Positions 34,400 to 47,130 are shown, counted from the first letter of the stretch. The stretch is 64,000 bases of DNA from Acanthacorydalis orientalis (GCA_034766995.1 CM068322.1:34915439-34979438), one strand, 5' to 3'. Numbers and translations are program-made. Notes: a model not told the origin generated them from the sequence alone.

Positions 34400-35218
34400 A
34401 GTCCATAATCTTTTTTCTGTAGATAAAACTAGTAAGTATATTTTTACAGTTCGTTTAAAGTGAACAAATAGTAAATAAAAATCGAATGAAACGATTCGAA
34501 TCAACTGTCGAACCTATAACCTGTTGATAATCGATTCGTTCAATTTCTAGATGATAAATTATGTATAGGACGTTTTAAAAATCAACAGGTCAGGTGAACA
34601 TTCATTCATTGTTTTCGGCTTCGTGTACACATTTTCGAATATCGCTCTAGTGTCTATAAAGTTACCAAATAGTTATAAAATAAGACACGTTTTATGTGGA
34701 TAGTGTTTTCAATTGATACCACAAAACATATCTTTAGAACTGTGAATACATTTAAATCAATTACTGTGAATTTTGTGTTAAAATAATCACTTGCAAAAAA
34801 AAAAATAAAATCGACCGATTGCAAGGGGCGCCCTAAAACTTATAAAAGAGGTCATGACTTTTAAATGATTTGAGATATTGGGATGAAATAAAAAAAAAAG
34901 GTAAGAATATATTTTTTTAAATGGTTTATTTTATTCTGTCTGCATGTAGCAAGTTTCTTCACTCTTTCAGCGAATGAATCTAACGTTTATTCTTCCAACT
35001 AATCTTTTAAGGGAGTCCGTCTTGTCAAATTGATCTTTACTGGATTGTTTCGAGAACATACATTTTAAAACTCGACCAGGATGTCATGAAGAAGAATAAA
35101 TTTAATGTCTTCTCATTCTATCATTGTAGATCTGGCAATATCTGGTTTTAACAAATTATTAACACTAAAAGTGACGTAAAAGAAGATAGATTGTAACTCT
35201 AAATATCAAGTGAAGAGT
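34397..35218. other. AT-rich spacer
   Basis: An hAT-like GCAAGGGGCGCCCTAAAACT word lies near 34821. No other feature was recognised. Confidence 0.35.
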
Positions 35219-35392
35219 TTGGTACTCGGATATAGGGTGAGGGTTTCAGCATTCGAATATTATGGGATGATTCGAACACGAGTGCGCAAACGGGATGATT
35301 TTTATTTTGTATTTGTTTTCGGGCGCTAAAGACCTTAGGTATTGTCGCGCCCTTGAACCACAAATAATCAATCAATCAACCAAACCAAGTGA
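35219..35392 (+). mobile_element. tRNA-like SINE, copy 1
   Basis: A box-B-like GATTCGAACACGAG (near 35269) is followed by TTTCGGGCGCTAAAGACCTT, then AGGTATTGTCGCGCCC, and an (AATC)n tail at 35367-35385. A reverse-orited relative at 60033-60182 aligns through the box B, the TTTTTA run and the GCGCTAA-GACCTTAG block. GCGCTAA...GACCTTAG is common in arthropod SINEs. The A box is uncertain. Confidence 0.6.
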
Positions 35393-36268
35393 AGACTACT
35401 GTGTAGGATTATCTGACAAACAAATACTGGATTCTTCAATTTCAGATTTTTCTGGGTAAATTTTGAAGTGTACGGTTTCTCACTGCCATGAAGCAGAGTA
35501 GAATCATGAATAAGTTACCGTGATGGTTCCTGTGAAGTATTGACTGGAGAGACAGACACAGGATGTCTTTAATAAAAAAAAGTGAAGAAATTTGTCATAA
35601 AAAATTATGGACGATGGTGATCATGGTGATAAATAAATAAGCCATTTAAAACGCGATTTTCTTTCTTTCCCTTCTTGTTTCTTTCCACTATCTCAAAGTG
35701 TTTAAGATTTTGTAGATCTTGAAGTGTGAGTTTTCACATATAACCTATATAGAATTCGTACAAAACAATAAACTGGTACACGGAAAAAATTAATTTCGAA
35801 GAATTAATTAAAATTGATTGCATTTCTTCTACATTTAATTTTCTGTGCGAGAAAAAACACATACGGGGAAAATACAATCCCAAAGAAAACAACGAGATGA
35901 AAATCAGGACAAGACATTCCCGATTCCTGGTGAATACAGTGGCCTGTAACATGGCCTGAATCGAGTCGATGGCTGCTTGTAGAGTGGCAGCGTACACACA
36001 CTCTCTCTAGTTGCTCCGTGCGAAAATGTTTCGGGGGTGTGCATTGGTTGCTCGTAAGGGATGTTATGTAGACGATCTTAGTGGCTTTTTTTACAGGCCA
36101 TTGTATTTTATTTGATGTGTGAACAAATATCGTACTGATAATATCTATTTGGATTTCTTTCGCGCTGAAAACAATTTATTTCATTATATTCAGACAGATT
36201 TTTTTCTTTTAAGAAAATCGTACTGTATGTGCTGTAGCTTTAGTATTCGTACTATCTTTCTATCATTT

Positions 36269-36276
<8 letters not shown>
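35393..36276. other. spacer
   Basis: Two overlapping minus-strand frames at 35734-36001 are unrecognised. A GC-balanced patch lies at 35890-36060. Confidence 0.35.

Positions 36277-36326
<50 letters not shown>
36277..36326. repeat. (TA)n microsatellite
   Basis: About 50 bp of TA. Confidence 0.97.
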
Positions 36327-36329
<3 letters not shown>

Positions 36330-36827
36330 TATAAAAATTTCTAATAACATTTCTTCATATCTGCTTTAATGAAATTTCAAATATTTTTTTATTCGTTTCA
36401 AATATTAAGTCGCGTTCTAATAAAATAAAAATAAACCTGTTCGAATTTAAAACGAAATTATCTTTCTTTATCTGAACACATTCCGTGTGTTCCAAAATTG
36501 AGAGAATGTAGGACAAGATCGGAATTTGTAAACGTACAGAAAATATTTTTTATACCTCATAACTTCCAGAAATGAATGTCGATCGGAAAAATTATCTGTG
36601 AAATTGAATTCGGACGCAGCGCACCCGAAAAAAGAAATATATAATTGCGATTTCATGAAACTGTACTTCCGTTATTACTGAAAACATTATTCAAATGGCT
36701 AGTGATATGTTTTTATAGATTCGTTTAGGATGTGATATTTAGAAGTATGTTCGTTTGAGAGATGATTATGATGCCATCCTGGGAAGTCAAAAATCTACTT
36801 TGAATTCGAAAAAAAGTTTTCATAGGC

Positions 36828-37317
36828 CAACGGTGGGCCAACTGCGGCACCCGAATCTATTCTGTACGGCTCCCAGGACGATGTTCGGTTTCATTGCCAT
36901 TTTTCCTCAAGTTTTATTTTAATAATCTATAGCAGTCTAATATATACCAATATTAGAATATTTTATAAATCAATTGGTAACTTACATTATCTTCACAAAC
37001 ATCCATATCCATTATATGTCTCAACTACTATTCAACGTGGCTCTACGGTTATGGATAATCCTTAAAACAGATATGAAACTAAACAATTTTGTCAATTAAA
37101 ACTTGCTGAATGCAATGAAACCACATTCGGAACGTGTTACCGTGTTAACTTTTTAGAAAAATATCTTTAAAAATGTAACTGTCTTCGACAATAGACAGGA
37201 AGGCAGACATTTATGAATACAATTTTAAAATGATATTTTCTGTAGCTCTCGAACATTTAAAAATCAATGAAGAGTACGATATATGGCTCTTATTATCAAA
37301 GAAATTGCTCGTCACAG
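36828..37317 (+). mobile_element. hAT-like fragment (about 490 bp)
   Basis: The left end CAACGGTGGGCCAACTGCGG, then CACCCG, and the right end TATGGCTCTTATTATCAAAG, then AAATTGCTCGTCACAG, resemble the CAGNGGTGGGCAAACTGCGGCCCGC and GTGGCTCTT...GGTTGCCCACC ends of a widespread hAT group. The inverted repeat is degraded. No transposase domain and no clear target duplication were seen. Confidence 0.5.
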
Positions 37318-37645
37318 TCACAGACGTTCATAAGACAGTTTGAGGAACATTAATGTCGAATGTTATTTAAAAATCTTCACAAATTATCGATTGATAACCG
37401 TTTTCTTAAAGCTCTCTGGATGTATTGTAGGTCTGATGTGATTTTGAAAATAAAGTTTAATTTCACAAGTACATTTTTTCATTCGCATCTTTTACTAAGC
37501 TTATAGTAAGAATTGGAAAATAAATCAATGAATTTTATTCTAGATTTTTTCATTCATTTTATAATTCTATTTATTTCCACGATCAATTCCGTTTATTAAT
37601 TTTCCTTGAACAGATTAGTTTGATTGATTACTCTGTTAATCACAA
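37318..37645. other. AT-rich spacer
   Basis: Nothing recognised. Confidence 0.4.
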
Positions 37646-38085
37646 TGCAGTTCTTATAAGGTGGCCAAATTCACTTTAACAAATGAATTTTTCACCCTAT
37701 AAAGAGTGTCTTCTTCGTTTTGTTGATGGTATCACCATCGAAATGAATATTAGAAATAATCGAAAATTAACAATAATTAATTACTGGACATTTTCGATTT
37801 CTCTGTGGCGTGTAAAATGAAAAAAAATAGAAAATTAATTGTGAAAATAATTTTCAGTAACTGTTAAGACTAGTTTAGTTTTTTCAGTGTTTCTCATGTG
37901 AAAACGAATTTAAGCTGATTTACAATCAGAGATTGCACAAATTAATTTTTCACTCACCCTTTCTGACCAGAAATGTTCAATAACTGTTCATCATTTTCGA
38001 ATGTTGCTCTGACGCAATCATTCTCGAAGATATGAGATATAACAAAATCTAAGATACAGAAAAAAAAATAGCCACAGTGTCAACA
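37646..38085. repeat. cluster of FB1 fragments
   Basis: The left-arm word GGCCAAATTCACTTTAACAA lies near 37664 and the inner word GATGGTATCACCATCGAAAT near 37726. Further arms lie near 37906 (AACGAATTTAAGCTG) and 37967 (TCTGACCAGAAATGTTCAAT). CACAGTGTCAACATC lies near 38072. Confidence 0.6.
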
Positions 38086-38420
38086 TCTGTTGTGAGCTTT
38101 CGATTTGTTTTACTTTTGAATATAATTTTCAAAATCAATTTCTTTCTTAAAATTCTCTTTCGACATTCATGACACGTTGTTCTTGTGAAGTGGATTTATT
38201 TCATTCATCACGATTCATGATTATTAATTTAGATCATTCTTTGTTTTTACCTTTTCTAAATTTGTATCACTTTAGTGTTATATATATATACATATCCGTG
38301 TATATATAAAACGTACGACCGTACAACAAAGAACAAGAAACTTTCAAAATAAATCACATACGAAACTAGCCGAAGAATCAAAAAACAATTATTAAAATAC
38401 GCCCGTTTCATTCTTATATG
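38086..38420. other. AT-rich spacer
   Basis: Nothing recognised. Confidence 0.4.
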
Positions 38421-38800
38421 GAGAATTCCTGAACGTCTGCGCGACGAGCCGACTTCCGCGACGAGCAGAGGACACAAACGCGTTTCAGTTCGACTCTCGT
38501 ATCGTTCGTCCTTCACTAGCGCGTGCACGTTCGGCCCGAACGTGTGTTCGAGCATGTAACAGAGTGACTCGATCGCACGGCGTCCGGTATCAGCGTCCCT
38601 GTTTCGGAAAGCCCTTAATGCAGATCGGTCCGGTGCATCAACTACAACCCTGGTTATATGTTGGCCGTCGCCTGCAAGACAGATTGCTTTTTGTTGGTCC
38701 CTATTTATGCGCCCGCCCTGGCCTCAACCGGTCAAGGACCTTCGTGGCGTGTCATATTTTGTTTTGAAATTGATTTTCAATGTGACAGAGTGACCTTAAG
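38421..38800. promoter_or_regulatory. CpG-rich island
   Basis: GC-rich unique block 38430-38760. A 67-codon plus-strand frame (38564-38767) and overlapping frames show no recognisable domain. CAGAGTGAC occurs at both borders (about 38560 and 38786), possibly by chance. A promoter or exon is possible; no splice sites could be fixed. Confidence 0.28.
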
Positions 38801-38804
38801 TTTT

Positions 38805-38806
<2 letters not shown>

Positions 38807-38890
<84 letters not shown>
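38807..38890. repeat. (TA)n microsatellite
   Basis: About 84 bp of pure TA. Confidence 0.97.
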
Positions 38891-38895
<5 letters not shown>

Positions 38896-39201
38896 ATTAA
38901 TTGATTGAATACAGGAAAGTAAACATAAAATAAAACCGATCTCGTATAGATTTTTAAAACTTTTTTAAATATACAATGTTATAAATTACAGAGAACTGTC
39001 AGAAGATTGGGTTGGATTTTTTTACTCTCTCTTTTTCTCTGTGTGAAAAAGTTTCTGCAACAAGAAATATACTTTTATGATTGTTATTTATACCTTCATA
39101 TATCTTGTAAACTTCTTAACGTATTTTCGTGTCATTTATATGACATTATCAATCGGTATATATTCAGATTAGTTTTGAATCAATTATTCCAACGGTTACA
39201 C

Positions 39202-39202
<1 letters not shown>

Positions 39203-39271
<69 letters not shown>
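39203..39271. repeat. (TA)n microsatellite
   Basis: About 69 bp of pure TA. Confidence 0.97.
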
Positions 39272-39277
<6 letters not shown>

Positions 39278-40216
39278 AAATAAATTCTCTTCTCCTTCAG
39301 TTCGTCAGACTTGGAAATAAGTTTGTTCTCTCTAAGATATTTTTTTATAAAATCTACAATAAAAAATACTGACAGTCTACCTTGAACGATTCTTTAGAAT
39401 ATGTTAAAGAGTTTTTAATCAGAATGTTTCCGAAGAGCTTGTCTTTACTATTTTATTGGTTGGTTCATTGGTTTCCTTTAAGCTTGATAATGGACACGAT
39501 AGAGTCCTTACAATGCTTAGAAAAAGAAATCTATGTAAAAACCTAAACTTACTGTTTTATCTGTTCTTTAACTTAATTTTTAGAATATTTAAAGATTGAA
39601 AACGTTTCATTTTCAGGTCCTTGGACAGATCTCGAATCCGAGTTCAAAATCTATCTGTGGATAATCGAAATCGTTCTTAAAAGAAATCGATTTCATTTTA
39701 TTTCGCAGAATTCGAAGACAATGGATACATTTCTGACCAGAAAAATGTTATATAGTTTGTAGACAGGGAAAATAATTCATTTGTAAAAAAATACAATTTA
39801 ATTGACTTCACTAGAACAATACTTGAGAGTAAATTTTTAAATGTTCGAAGGAACAAATCAGAAATGAATTTAAAGGAGTAATAGATTCGAAAATTATCTA
39901 ACCTATTAATTGTTGATTCAAATATTATCTTATTTACCTCTTAATATATCAGATATAAATGCATCTAACGTGCCATTTTTATGAAAAATGACAAATTTAA
40001 AGAGTTAGAATTTTTTTTTGTCTCGCTTTAATTTTTGAGATAGAAAAAAACATCTGGAAATTGTAACTATAGTTCAGTTTAAAACATATATTACTAGTTC
40101 GACATAAAATTATTTTTGTTTCGTTCTAAAGTGATGTTTTTATTGAAAGATATTCTGAAAGAGTGAAAAAGTCGGTTCGATTTTTATTAAAGCAAAAAGT
40201 AGAAATATTTCTATGA

Positions 40217-40221
<5 letters not shown>
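39272..40221. other. AT-rich spacer with repeat debris
   Basis: A possible SINE tail (ATTGGTTGGTTCATTGG near 39455) and an FB1-like GACCAGAAAAATGTT near 39736. Nothing coding was seen. Confidence 0.35.

Positions 40222-40268
<47 letters not shown>
40222..40268. repeat. (TA)n microsatellite
   Basis: About 47 bp of pure TA. Confidence 0.97.
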
Positions 40269-40273
<5 letters not shown>

Positions 40274-40274
40274 G

Positions 40275-40680
40275 AATCAAACCGCTTTCCCGTGACCCGC
40301 CAGCCGAACGCGCTGCCGCTGATCGCGCGCGCAACACCGTATCGGTTTCTTTCCTACCGTTACATTCACTTTACGTTCACGTAAAGTTTATATATTCATT
40401 ACCCTTAATGTATTACGGCGGTCGTAATACGTGTGTGGGGGTGAGTGTTGCGACGGCGCCCGATGGGATGGCGGCGAAGAAGTCAAATCTGGTTGAGTGC
40501 TGTTACTTGTGAACGCGCCACGATCGCGACACGAGACATGACATGCTCTCGCGGGCTCTCTTCGGCTCCTTCTTCTCTCCATCATCCACTTCTTCGCCGC
40601 CGTCGACCCGCCGCCCGTCGCCTTTTACCATCACTTGCGGGCATGTCCATTTCGAGCAATGATGCAATTCGTGTATGTGT
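40275..40680. promoter_or_regulatory. CpG-rich island
   Basis: Strong CpG enrichment in 40290-40340 and 40410-40640. Several mutually overlapping Arg/Pro/Ser-rich frames occur on both strands, none recognisable. A TTACGTTCACGTAAAG palindrome (40371-40386) could bind a dimeric factor. This is a candidate promoter by composition only. Confidence 0.3.
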
Positions 40681-40699
40681 CTGTTTATCTATCTCTATA

Positions 40700-41921
40700 T
40701 ATGTGTGTATCGACACACACATTTATATAATGTGTGTGTGTGTGTGTCTACAGAATGTTCTTGTGAATTTTACACCCATTCAAGTATCACTGAATCGATT
40801 GCGGTCCGTAATATGTTTTATATAGAAGTGTGTTCTTTTTTTTACTCGGGTGAAAAAAAAACGAGTTAATGTAATTTTAATGTCCGCATGTGTTTTTTAT
40901 AAGATTGTTTTTATGTGACATACTATTATACTCCGACGTTCGATTGATTCAAATTGACTGATGATGAACTGTCACACATAACACGTCACTGAATCACTCA
41001 AAGAAAAATACAAATTATAATTTTTTGGACAGGTCGAGAGCCGAATTCAGTGACCCTCACAAGTATTCAATCAATATTTAATAATTGTAAAATCTATTTG
41101 TCAATCTAATTTTAATATTTCGATGTTTTTCATTCCTAGTTTATCAAAAAATCAAAACGATTCAAGTAAGAAATAAACTGTAGAAGAAATAATCATAACT
41201 ACTAATTGGGCAATTCAGTTAAACGCAATCCAAGACATAAACCGACATATCATATTTTTTCCTTCGCTCAAATATAATAAAATAAGTTAAACCGTAAAAG
41301 AACCTATTGTTCAAGTTTCATTTGCTCTGATCTCTTCAACAGTACAATTTTTTAATTCGACATTCATTTTCATACAAACATATCTATTCTTCAGACAGAA
41401 CAATCAGTTTTATGATCGTTTTTTCAACTTTTTAGGTATTGGCGGACCTTCTGAGTTTCATAAAGAAAAACTGATTTTAAACAATCAATGATTCGTCATT
41501 CATTCCATACTTGTTTATTTATAAATTCATTATAATATAGCTGAAATTATTTCTTAATAAACTCGATTATTCGTTTACTCACATGTCTTCGTTTTAATTA
41601 ATATTTTTTACATTGAAAAATACATTTCAGAAAAGCCAACTTCAATTAAAGTATAAACTTAAAATTGCTATTATTTATATTTTTCATAATTTGTTATTAT
41701 TGAAAGTGGTGCAGGTTCATTTGTAGCTAAAAAATCGTTTATTCTCTTTAACATTTGCACTAATTATTAATTCATAATAAAATTTAATAAGTTTATAGTT
41801 CTGAAAACATTACCCGAATTGATTAACGTTTTCCAATATTTTTAAGTTGATTCAAACGCAAACCTTTGAATATCTCAATGTATGAATAAATGTAATTGTG
41901 TACCACTTTCAAAAACAACGA

Positions 41922-41923
<2 letters not shown>
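40700..41923. other. AT-rich spacer
   Basis: A short (TG)n lies at 40731-40748. No gene or element was recognised in 40870-41920. Confidence 0.4.

Positions 41924-41992
<69 letters not shown>
41924..41992. repeat. (TA)n microsatellite
   Basis: About 69 bp of pure TA. Confidence 0.97.
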
Positions 41993-41997
<5 letters not shown>

Positions 41998-42129
41998 ATT
42001 GTGTCTTTAAAGGTTGTGATTTTTTTGAAAGGAAAAAAGATGTCAATTTTAGAAACATCCGAGATAATTCCGAGAAATAAATCGTACCGAGAGATATGTC
42101 CGTGATTAATACAGTCATATCAGTAATTT

Positions 42130-43020
42130 ACAGCGGATGACTATTGTAAAACGCGAACGCGAGTGGAAGAAGAAAGAAAAAGGACGGGATATTAAAAAAA
42201 AAAGTAATAAATTTCGTCCGCAGTTCGAACCCCCGTCCGATCGAACCGCGTCGCGCACATGTTGCCGTCGCGCACATTCGCCGATAACATTACCGTGAAC
42301 GTATTTAAACACTTGATTCATTTGGAGGAAAGAGATTCCGTGTAAGAAGCACTCGGCGCTCACTTTCGAACGATGAACAAATACTACGGGCTGTAAATAC
42401 TTGTCTCGCGGCTTGCGGCGCAAAGAGCTTAGATACACGATGATGCTTGTTCAGCGGTTTTATTTTTTTCTCTATTTATTCGTTTCGCTCCTCGCCGCCG
42501 CGCGTCCATATACGTATTCTCTTTTTTTTCGGTCATCTCTGCATCTGCGGTAGTGGCGGCCGTAGTAGTAGTTGTATATAGTAGTGCGGTTGTAGAGTAG
42601 TAGTGGAAGTAGTAGTAGTAGTGGTACAGCGAGGTATGTCGCAGCATCAGGTAAGTATAATCCACGCAAGCAACCACTCTTCAATCTTCAAGTGCGCATT
42701 GACAAATATATATGACGTGTTTATCGAATTTTTACATTTCGCGGCGGAATTTCAAAGCGGAACACACACATGCACGAGACGTCCGATTAGAATCGGTGAA
42801 CAGTAATCGTAACGTGTCGTTTTTTTAATCCAGTTTCGTACCGACGGACAGAAGACCACGAGACCGGCCGAACTCCTTCGACGGCGATTCTTTTTCGGTC
42901 GGTCGTCGGATGTACGCCCTTCGTCCGATCGACTTCGAGATCGAACACGTTCACAGTCCGACATGTGATCTATTACATTCCAATAAGAAGAGATATATTC
43001 AAACTCGTGACAGCTCTTCA
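42130..43020. promoter_or_regulatory. broad CpG-rich island with (GTA)n
   Basis: GC-rich at 42190-42510 and 42830-42970, with an imperfect (GTA/GTAGTG)n at 42548-42628. The ORFs over it (Val-rich plus strand, Tyr/Thr-rich minus strand) translate the triplet repeat. No domain was recognised in the 107-codon minus-strand frame 42115-42438. Candidate promoter region. Confidence 0.3.
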
Positions 43021-43319
43021 CGAGACACCTTCAGTCGTGATCTGCGTTCTTTATCAATTACTTGATTCTTCTTTTAAAACAGCAGATACCATATTTCATA
43101 CAATAATTCGTTTACTAAATACAATACTGATAAAACTTCAATACTAAGTAATATTAGAGAAATTATACAAATACATATTTAAAACTCAATGATAATTCCT
43201 TCTGTCTTCTTTCTTGTATACAGTATTGCATATTTCAGTATTTAATAAGTTGAAATGTAAATGCGGTTGTTACAGAAAAACTGTTCATTGAATGATTGAA
43301 AGTCTAATGTCACAGTAGA

Positions 43320-43679
43320 CTGTATTAGCCCGAATATGAGAGCTCCCAGTTTTTTTACGAATAAATCAAGGGAAAATATTTTTTTACAACCCCTATTATA
43401 AGCATTATTAGATTGTATTAACCACTATTATAAGATTGTAAAATGATTTTTAAGCAGTTTTTTTCAAAGAAAACATCAAAAAATGTTGATTTAAATTTTA
43501 ATACAAAGTAATATCAGAAAAATTCTACAAATACATAAATAAAACTCAATAGTCTATTGTTCAAAACAACTACAGGGGCGTGCCAGCCTGAATTCTGAAG
43601 ATCCGAATACAAGACGATCCTTGTTTCTTAATGAAAATCTGTGTGAAAAAACCTTGTCTTATATTCGTGCTGATACGGT
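43320..43679. mobile_element. inverted-repeat DNA element (about 360 bp), class unknown
   Basis: The left end TGTATTAGCCCGAATATGAG, then AGCTCC, pairs with the reverse complement of the right end (CCGTATCAGCACGAATATAA, then GACAAGG). A third internal copy, GATCCGAATACAAGACGATC at 43607, makes a nested hairpin with the right end. The CGAATATAAGACGA word is common in insect repeats, but I cannot assign a superfamily. No coding region was seen. Confidence 0.6.
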
Positions 43680-43689
43680 AACTCCGTCA

Positions 43690-43765
43690 CTTGCTAAATT
43701 TACTTTCAAAAATCAACATTTCACTAACACTACAAACCACGGATAATTTGTGATCAAACCTGCTC
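43690..43765. repeat. FB1 left-arm copy
   Basis: TTGCTAAATTTACTTTCAAA is followed by CACTACAAACCACGG and TGTGATCAAACC. Confidence 0.6.
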
Positions 43766-43766
43766 A

Positions 43767-43892
43767 TGCCCCATCTGAAGATGTCAAAAGACGGGACTAG
43801 AAAAAAAAGAAATAAAAATAAAGAACAGTAACCTCAAGGACAAGAAAAATTAGTTCAAATCCAGGTATACAGGAAGAATGAAACAAATTACA
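43767..43892. repeat. FB2 right half, copy 3
   Basis: CATCTGAAGATGTCAAAAGA (about 43771) runs through AAAGAACAGTAACCTCAAGG and TTCAAATCCAGGTATACAGG to GAATGAAACAAATTAC. Confidence 0.7.
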
Positions 43893-43904
43893 AAAAGACC
43901 ATGT

Positions 43905-44200
43905 ACAATTCTGACACTGACTAAATTCACTTTCACAAATAAATTTCTCACTTACAGCACAAAAGCAGATAAATCTAAAATTTTAATATGAAATCAAAAT
44001 AGTGATGATGACAAAAACTAAAATTAGATTTTCACAATTTATTTATTTATTTTCCCATCTCACAAAAAAATGACTGATTTTGTGAAAATGAGATTAAACA
44101 TAGTGCCAGAACACTCTACTGTACTGAAATGAAACTTTACATTTTTCTGTACGTTGTCTCTTCGAGGATGACGGCATAAACATCGAAATTCGAAGAAACA
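43905..44200. repeat. FB1 copy with inner block
   Basis: CAATTCTGACACTGACTAAA, then TTCACTTTCACAAATAAAT (43908-43945), then an inverted arm near 44078 (GAAAATGAGATTAAACATAG, then TGCCAGAAC), then TTTCTGTACGTTGTCTCTTC and GATGACGGCATAAACATCGA. Confidence 0.7.
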
Positions 44201-44530
44201 AACATCAAATATAATCAATTATCATTTATTACACATTTTTTATCAGACTTTTTCTTTGTAGTTTCTGATGAGAAATTCATTTATATGCATTTCAATCGTC
44301 AGTGCGTCAAGAAACTGAAAGAGAAACTCCTCGTTATTTTCATTTCAAACTTCCATCTGTTTCATCTCATCTTATTCGTTCGTAACTTTTACTGTCTATC
44401 TCTTATACACTCCTTCACAACACTGCACGCATCTTTATATTCCGAGAATATCTTTTGGATCTAATGACATTATTCGATTTCAATTAATAGACGTTTTTCT
44501 TTTCATTTTTCAGACCACATATCGAGTTCC
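44201..44530. other. AT-rich spacer
   Basis: Nothing recognised. Confidence 0.4.
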
Positions 44531-45300
44531 GCACATACAGCCGACCGGGTATTTTTAAACCGCGTCCCTACCATTCGAATTTCCCGAATTCCGGAAACGC
44601 TGTCTGCTCGCACAGCGTCTCAGACATCTTCGCACAGTCTCGGCGTTCCCGTCTCGCGATGATGATAACAGTTTCCGTTCCGAGATGACGGAGGACACTG
44701 CGACGATGATTAAAGCGTATTCTATTTTCGACGATTGCCGCACATATGTTTTTATGTCGGTCTTGATACGTTTTTGTGGCGTCGTAATTCTTACCGTGTC
44801 ATTAGTGCAAAACATATTTATCTCATTAGCACATACTTCTGACCCGACTATAATGTTTTAATTAAGCCTACCGACGTTTCAGTTAGTCAGGAATGCGGTA
44901 TCGTTTTTTCCCCTGGCTAACAGTCGTCTTGACTTCAGTACACACTACACACATTCGTTACAGCTTTTTTTCCCGGACCGTTCGGTTCGATCCATCATAC
45001 ATACACACATCTCCTTCTAACATAACACTTGTATACATATTTTTTAAATCGTCACACGGTGACAACTCGACTCGAAATTCGACCCCACCACAGATCAAAA
45101 AAAATCGAATACACTTTTATTACACCAGTTGTTTCGAGGCATGCCCCGCCGCCGTCCCCTCCGTCGAATATATGGCATATTTACGACTCGGAATCAATTA
45201 TAATAGCCCCAATGTTCCACTGACAATAACCACATTTCGATAAATGTTTCGTTCGCTCTGAACTCAATTAAAATCCGTGGCAATTGTATCTTAATTAATA
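44530..45300. promoter_or_regulatory. CpG-rich islands, candidate promoter
   Basis: CpG-rich patches at 44540-44700 and 45120-45180 lie in repeat-free DNA. Minus-strand frame 44555-44815 and plus-strand frame 44893-45243 show no domain and have no matching splice signals. Regulatory role inferred only. Confidence 0.28.
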
Positions 45301-45518
45301 ATAATTTTCTGTTCACGTCCGCGCATCTGCTTTGTTCTGTAGTTCTTGTAATAGTTTTCTAGAATATTTTTCTTTTCAATAAAAACATAGGAATGTTAAT
45401 TAACGAATCCGTGGTACAGATTATATGCGCTCGTTTAATGAGATTCAATTAATGCGTTTAACGAGACAACCTGTTTCGGATAAGATTACCGATCACGGTT
45501 TGGTTGTTACTTGATTAG

Positions 45519-45519
<1 letters not shown>

Positions 45520-45570
<51 letters not shown>
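45520..45570. repeat. (TA)n microsatellite
   Basis: About 51 bp of pure TA. Confidence 0.97.
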
Positions 45571-45573
<3 letters not shown>

Positions 45574-45739
45574 ATAAAGTGGGACATTTATGTGTGAAGA
45601 GCGCTGTTTTAAAATGTCGAAATCGGGTTGACATTTCTATTAGAACGATTAAAAAAAAGATCTGTTCGATTTTCAGGCCGCAGGTGGATTCGTTCCGTAA
45701 CCACAATCATAAATGTTCAAGAAATCATTACTGAGAAGC

Positions 45740-45845
45740 AACAGTCAGTAACCATTTTTGAACAGATTTTTTTTTATAATCTATGGAGAAAGGAATGAAT
45801 TCATTTGTGGAAATGAATAAGCTTTAGTGTCAGAGCTGTATTGTT
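45740..45845. repeat. FB1 right-arm copy
   Basis: ACCATTTTTGAACAGATTTT, ATTCATTTGTGGAAATGAAT and TTTAGTGTCAGAGCTGTATT. Confidence 0.65.
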
Positions 45846-46039
45846 TCAATAGAAGATCTTTTCGAGAAAAACTGGATGAGTTTAACGAGAAGCAATCTGA
45901 TTCGATACCGTTCCAATCATTTTATCGTCATCTTAAACGACCACCCTACTCATCTCCCATCCTCACGGCTAATTCGGGTGTGATTTGTCCGTTTATATAA
46001 CTCACACGTCCGAGACTAATTATTTATTTAATCTGATAA

Positions 46040-46610
46040 CTAATCGAAAACTACATCGCAATCAGCGTCTTCGAATTCTCTTACTGGCCGTATCTATATT
46101 CGTGGCGGATACGCACGAGGGGCGAGCCGGTCGAAGCGCGCGCGGTGTGGGTCACGCAGGGCGGTCGGGGTGTACCGAAACGACGCACGCTCTCGCAAGA
46201 GGACGCCTAGGCGGAAGCCGTGGCGGCCATGACGGCGCAGATAGCTAATTAAAACGAGAGACACATGGATATAGAAGAGATTTCATTAACGTTAATTCTG
46301 CTTTGTATCTCTCGTCTCGTTCTAAGTTTCAAGTTGCCGCCGCTAAACATCCCCTCGCGATGTGTAACGACGGCGGACGAGGGGGGCGCGCGGCGGGTAT
46401 TCTTATTAGAGACTTCTTCTTCATCATCCGCCACTTCTCGTCGTTCATTCTTCGTGTTCTTCTCACGCCCGTCATCTGTTCTGTCCGCGTGCCCCTTTTG
46501 CTCTCTCTTCACTCACTTCGCATTCGACGCTAATGATATTTTTTTTGATATATCGCGGCATTGGTATGATATTTTTTAGACGGAGCGACGCTGCTGCTGC
46601 TGCTGTTAGT
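46040..46610. promoter_or_regulatory. CpG-rich island
   Basis: Strong GC/CpG enrichment at 46100-46240 and 46330-46500. Overlapping frames on both strands (46249-46579) are Ser/Arg-rich and unrecognised. A short (CTG)n lies at 46590. Candidate promoter or exon by composition. Confidence 0.3.
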
Positions 46611-46994
46611 ACATTATCACTAGGATGCGTGCAGAACGGACTGGTGGGTTTAATGAATCGAATGAAATGACTGATAATGAAGCTAATCTATCAGATAATT
46701 ATGTTCGATAACATCAAATCGTCGTTCCAAATTTAATTCGAATTTTGAAACTGTCGTTTGTGCAATTTGTCCTCTTTTTTCAAACAGAATTATTTGTATT
46801 TTTTACATTACATGAATAATTAATTAAAATAAAAATCTCATGTCACTTTTTAAGAGAAAACTTAGAATTAAATTAATTTAATCACTTATTACCTTATTAT
46901 TACAAAATCCAAATTTAAAAATATATCAGTTTGAATCTCCGAAAAGAGAGATAAAACATACATCGAAAATATAAACAATATATACGATTATAGA
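46611..46994. other. AT-rich spacer
   Basis: Nothing recognised. Confidence 0.4.
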
Positions 46995-47130
46995 TTGGCA
47001 CTGTGGCTAAATTCACCGTCACAAACGAATTAACACCATTTTTAAAGAGATTGTTTTTGGAATTCTTTCACAATACATGAAAAAATATATCTAAGAATGT
47101 TCAATGTGTAGTCATAGATAGTTTTTGAAT
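46995..47130. repeat. FB1 fragment
   Basis: TTGGCACTGTGGCTAAATTC, then ACCGTCACAAACGAATT, and AAGAATGTTCAATGTG near 47093. Confidence 0.55.

Noticed and set aside
46591..46606. Short (CTG)n
   Set aside because: Too short to be more than a chance triplet run.
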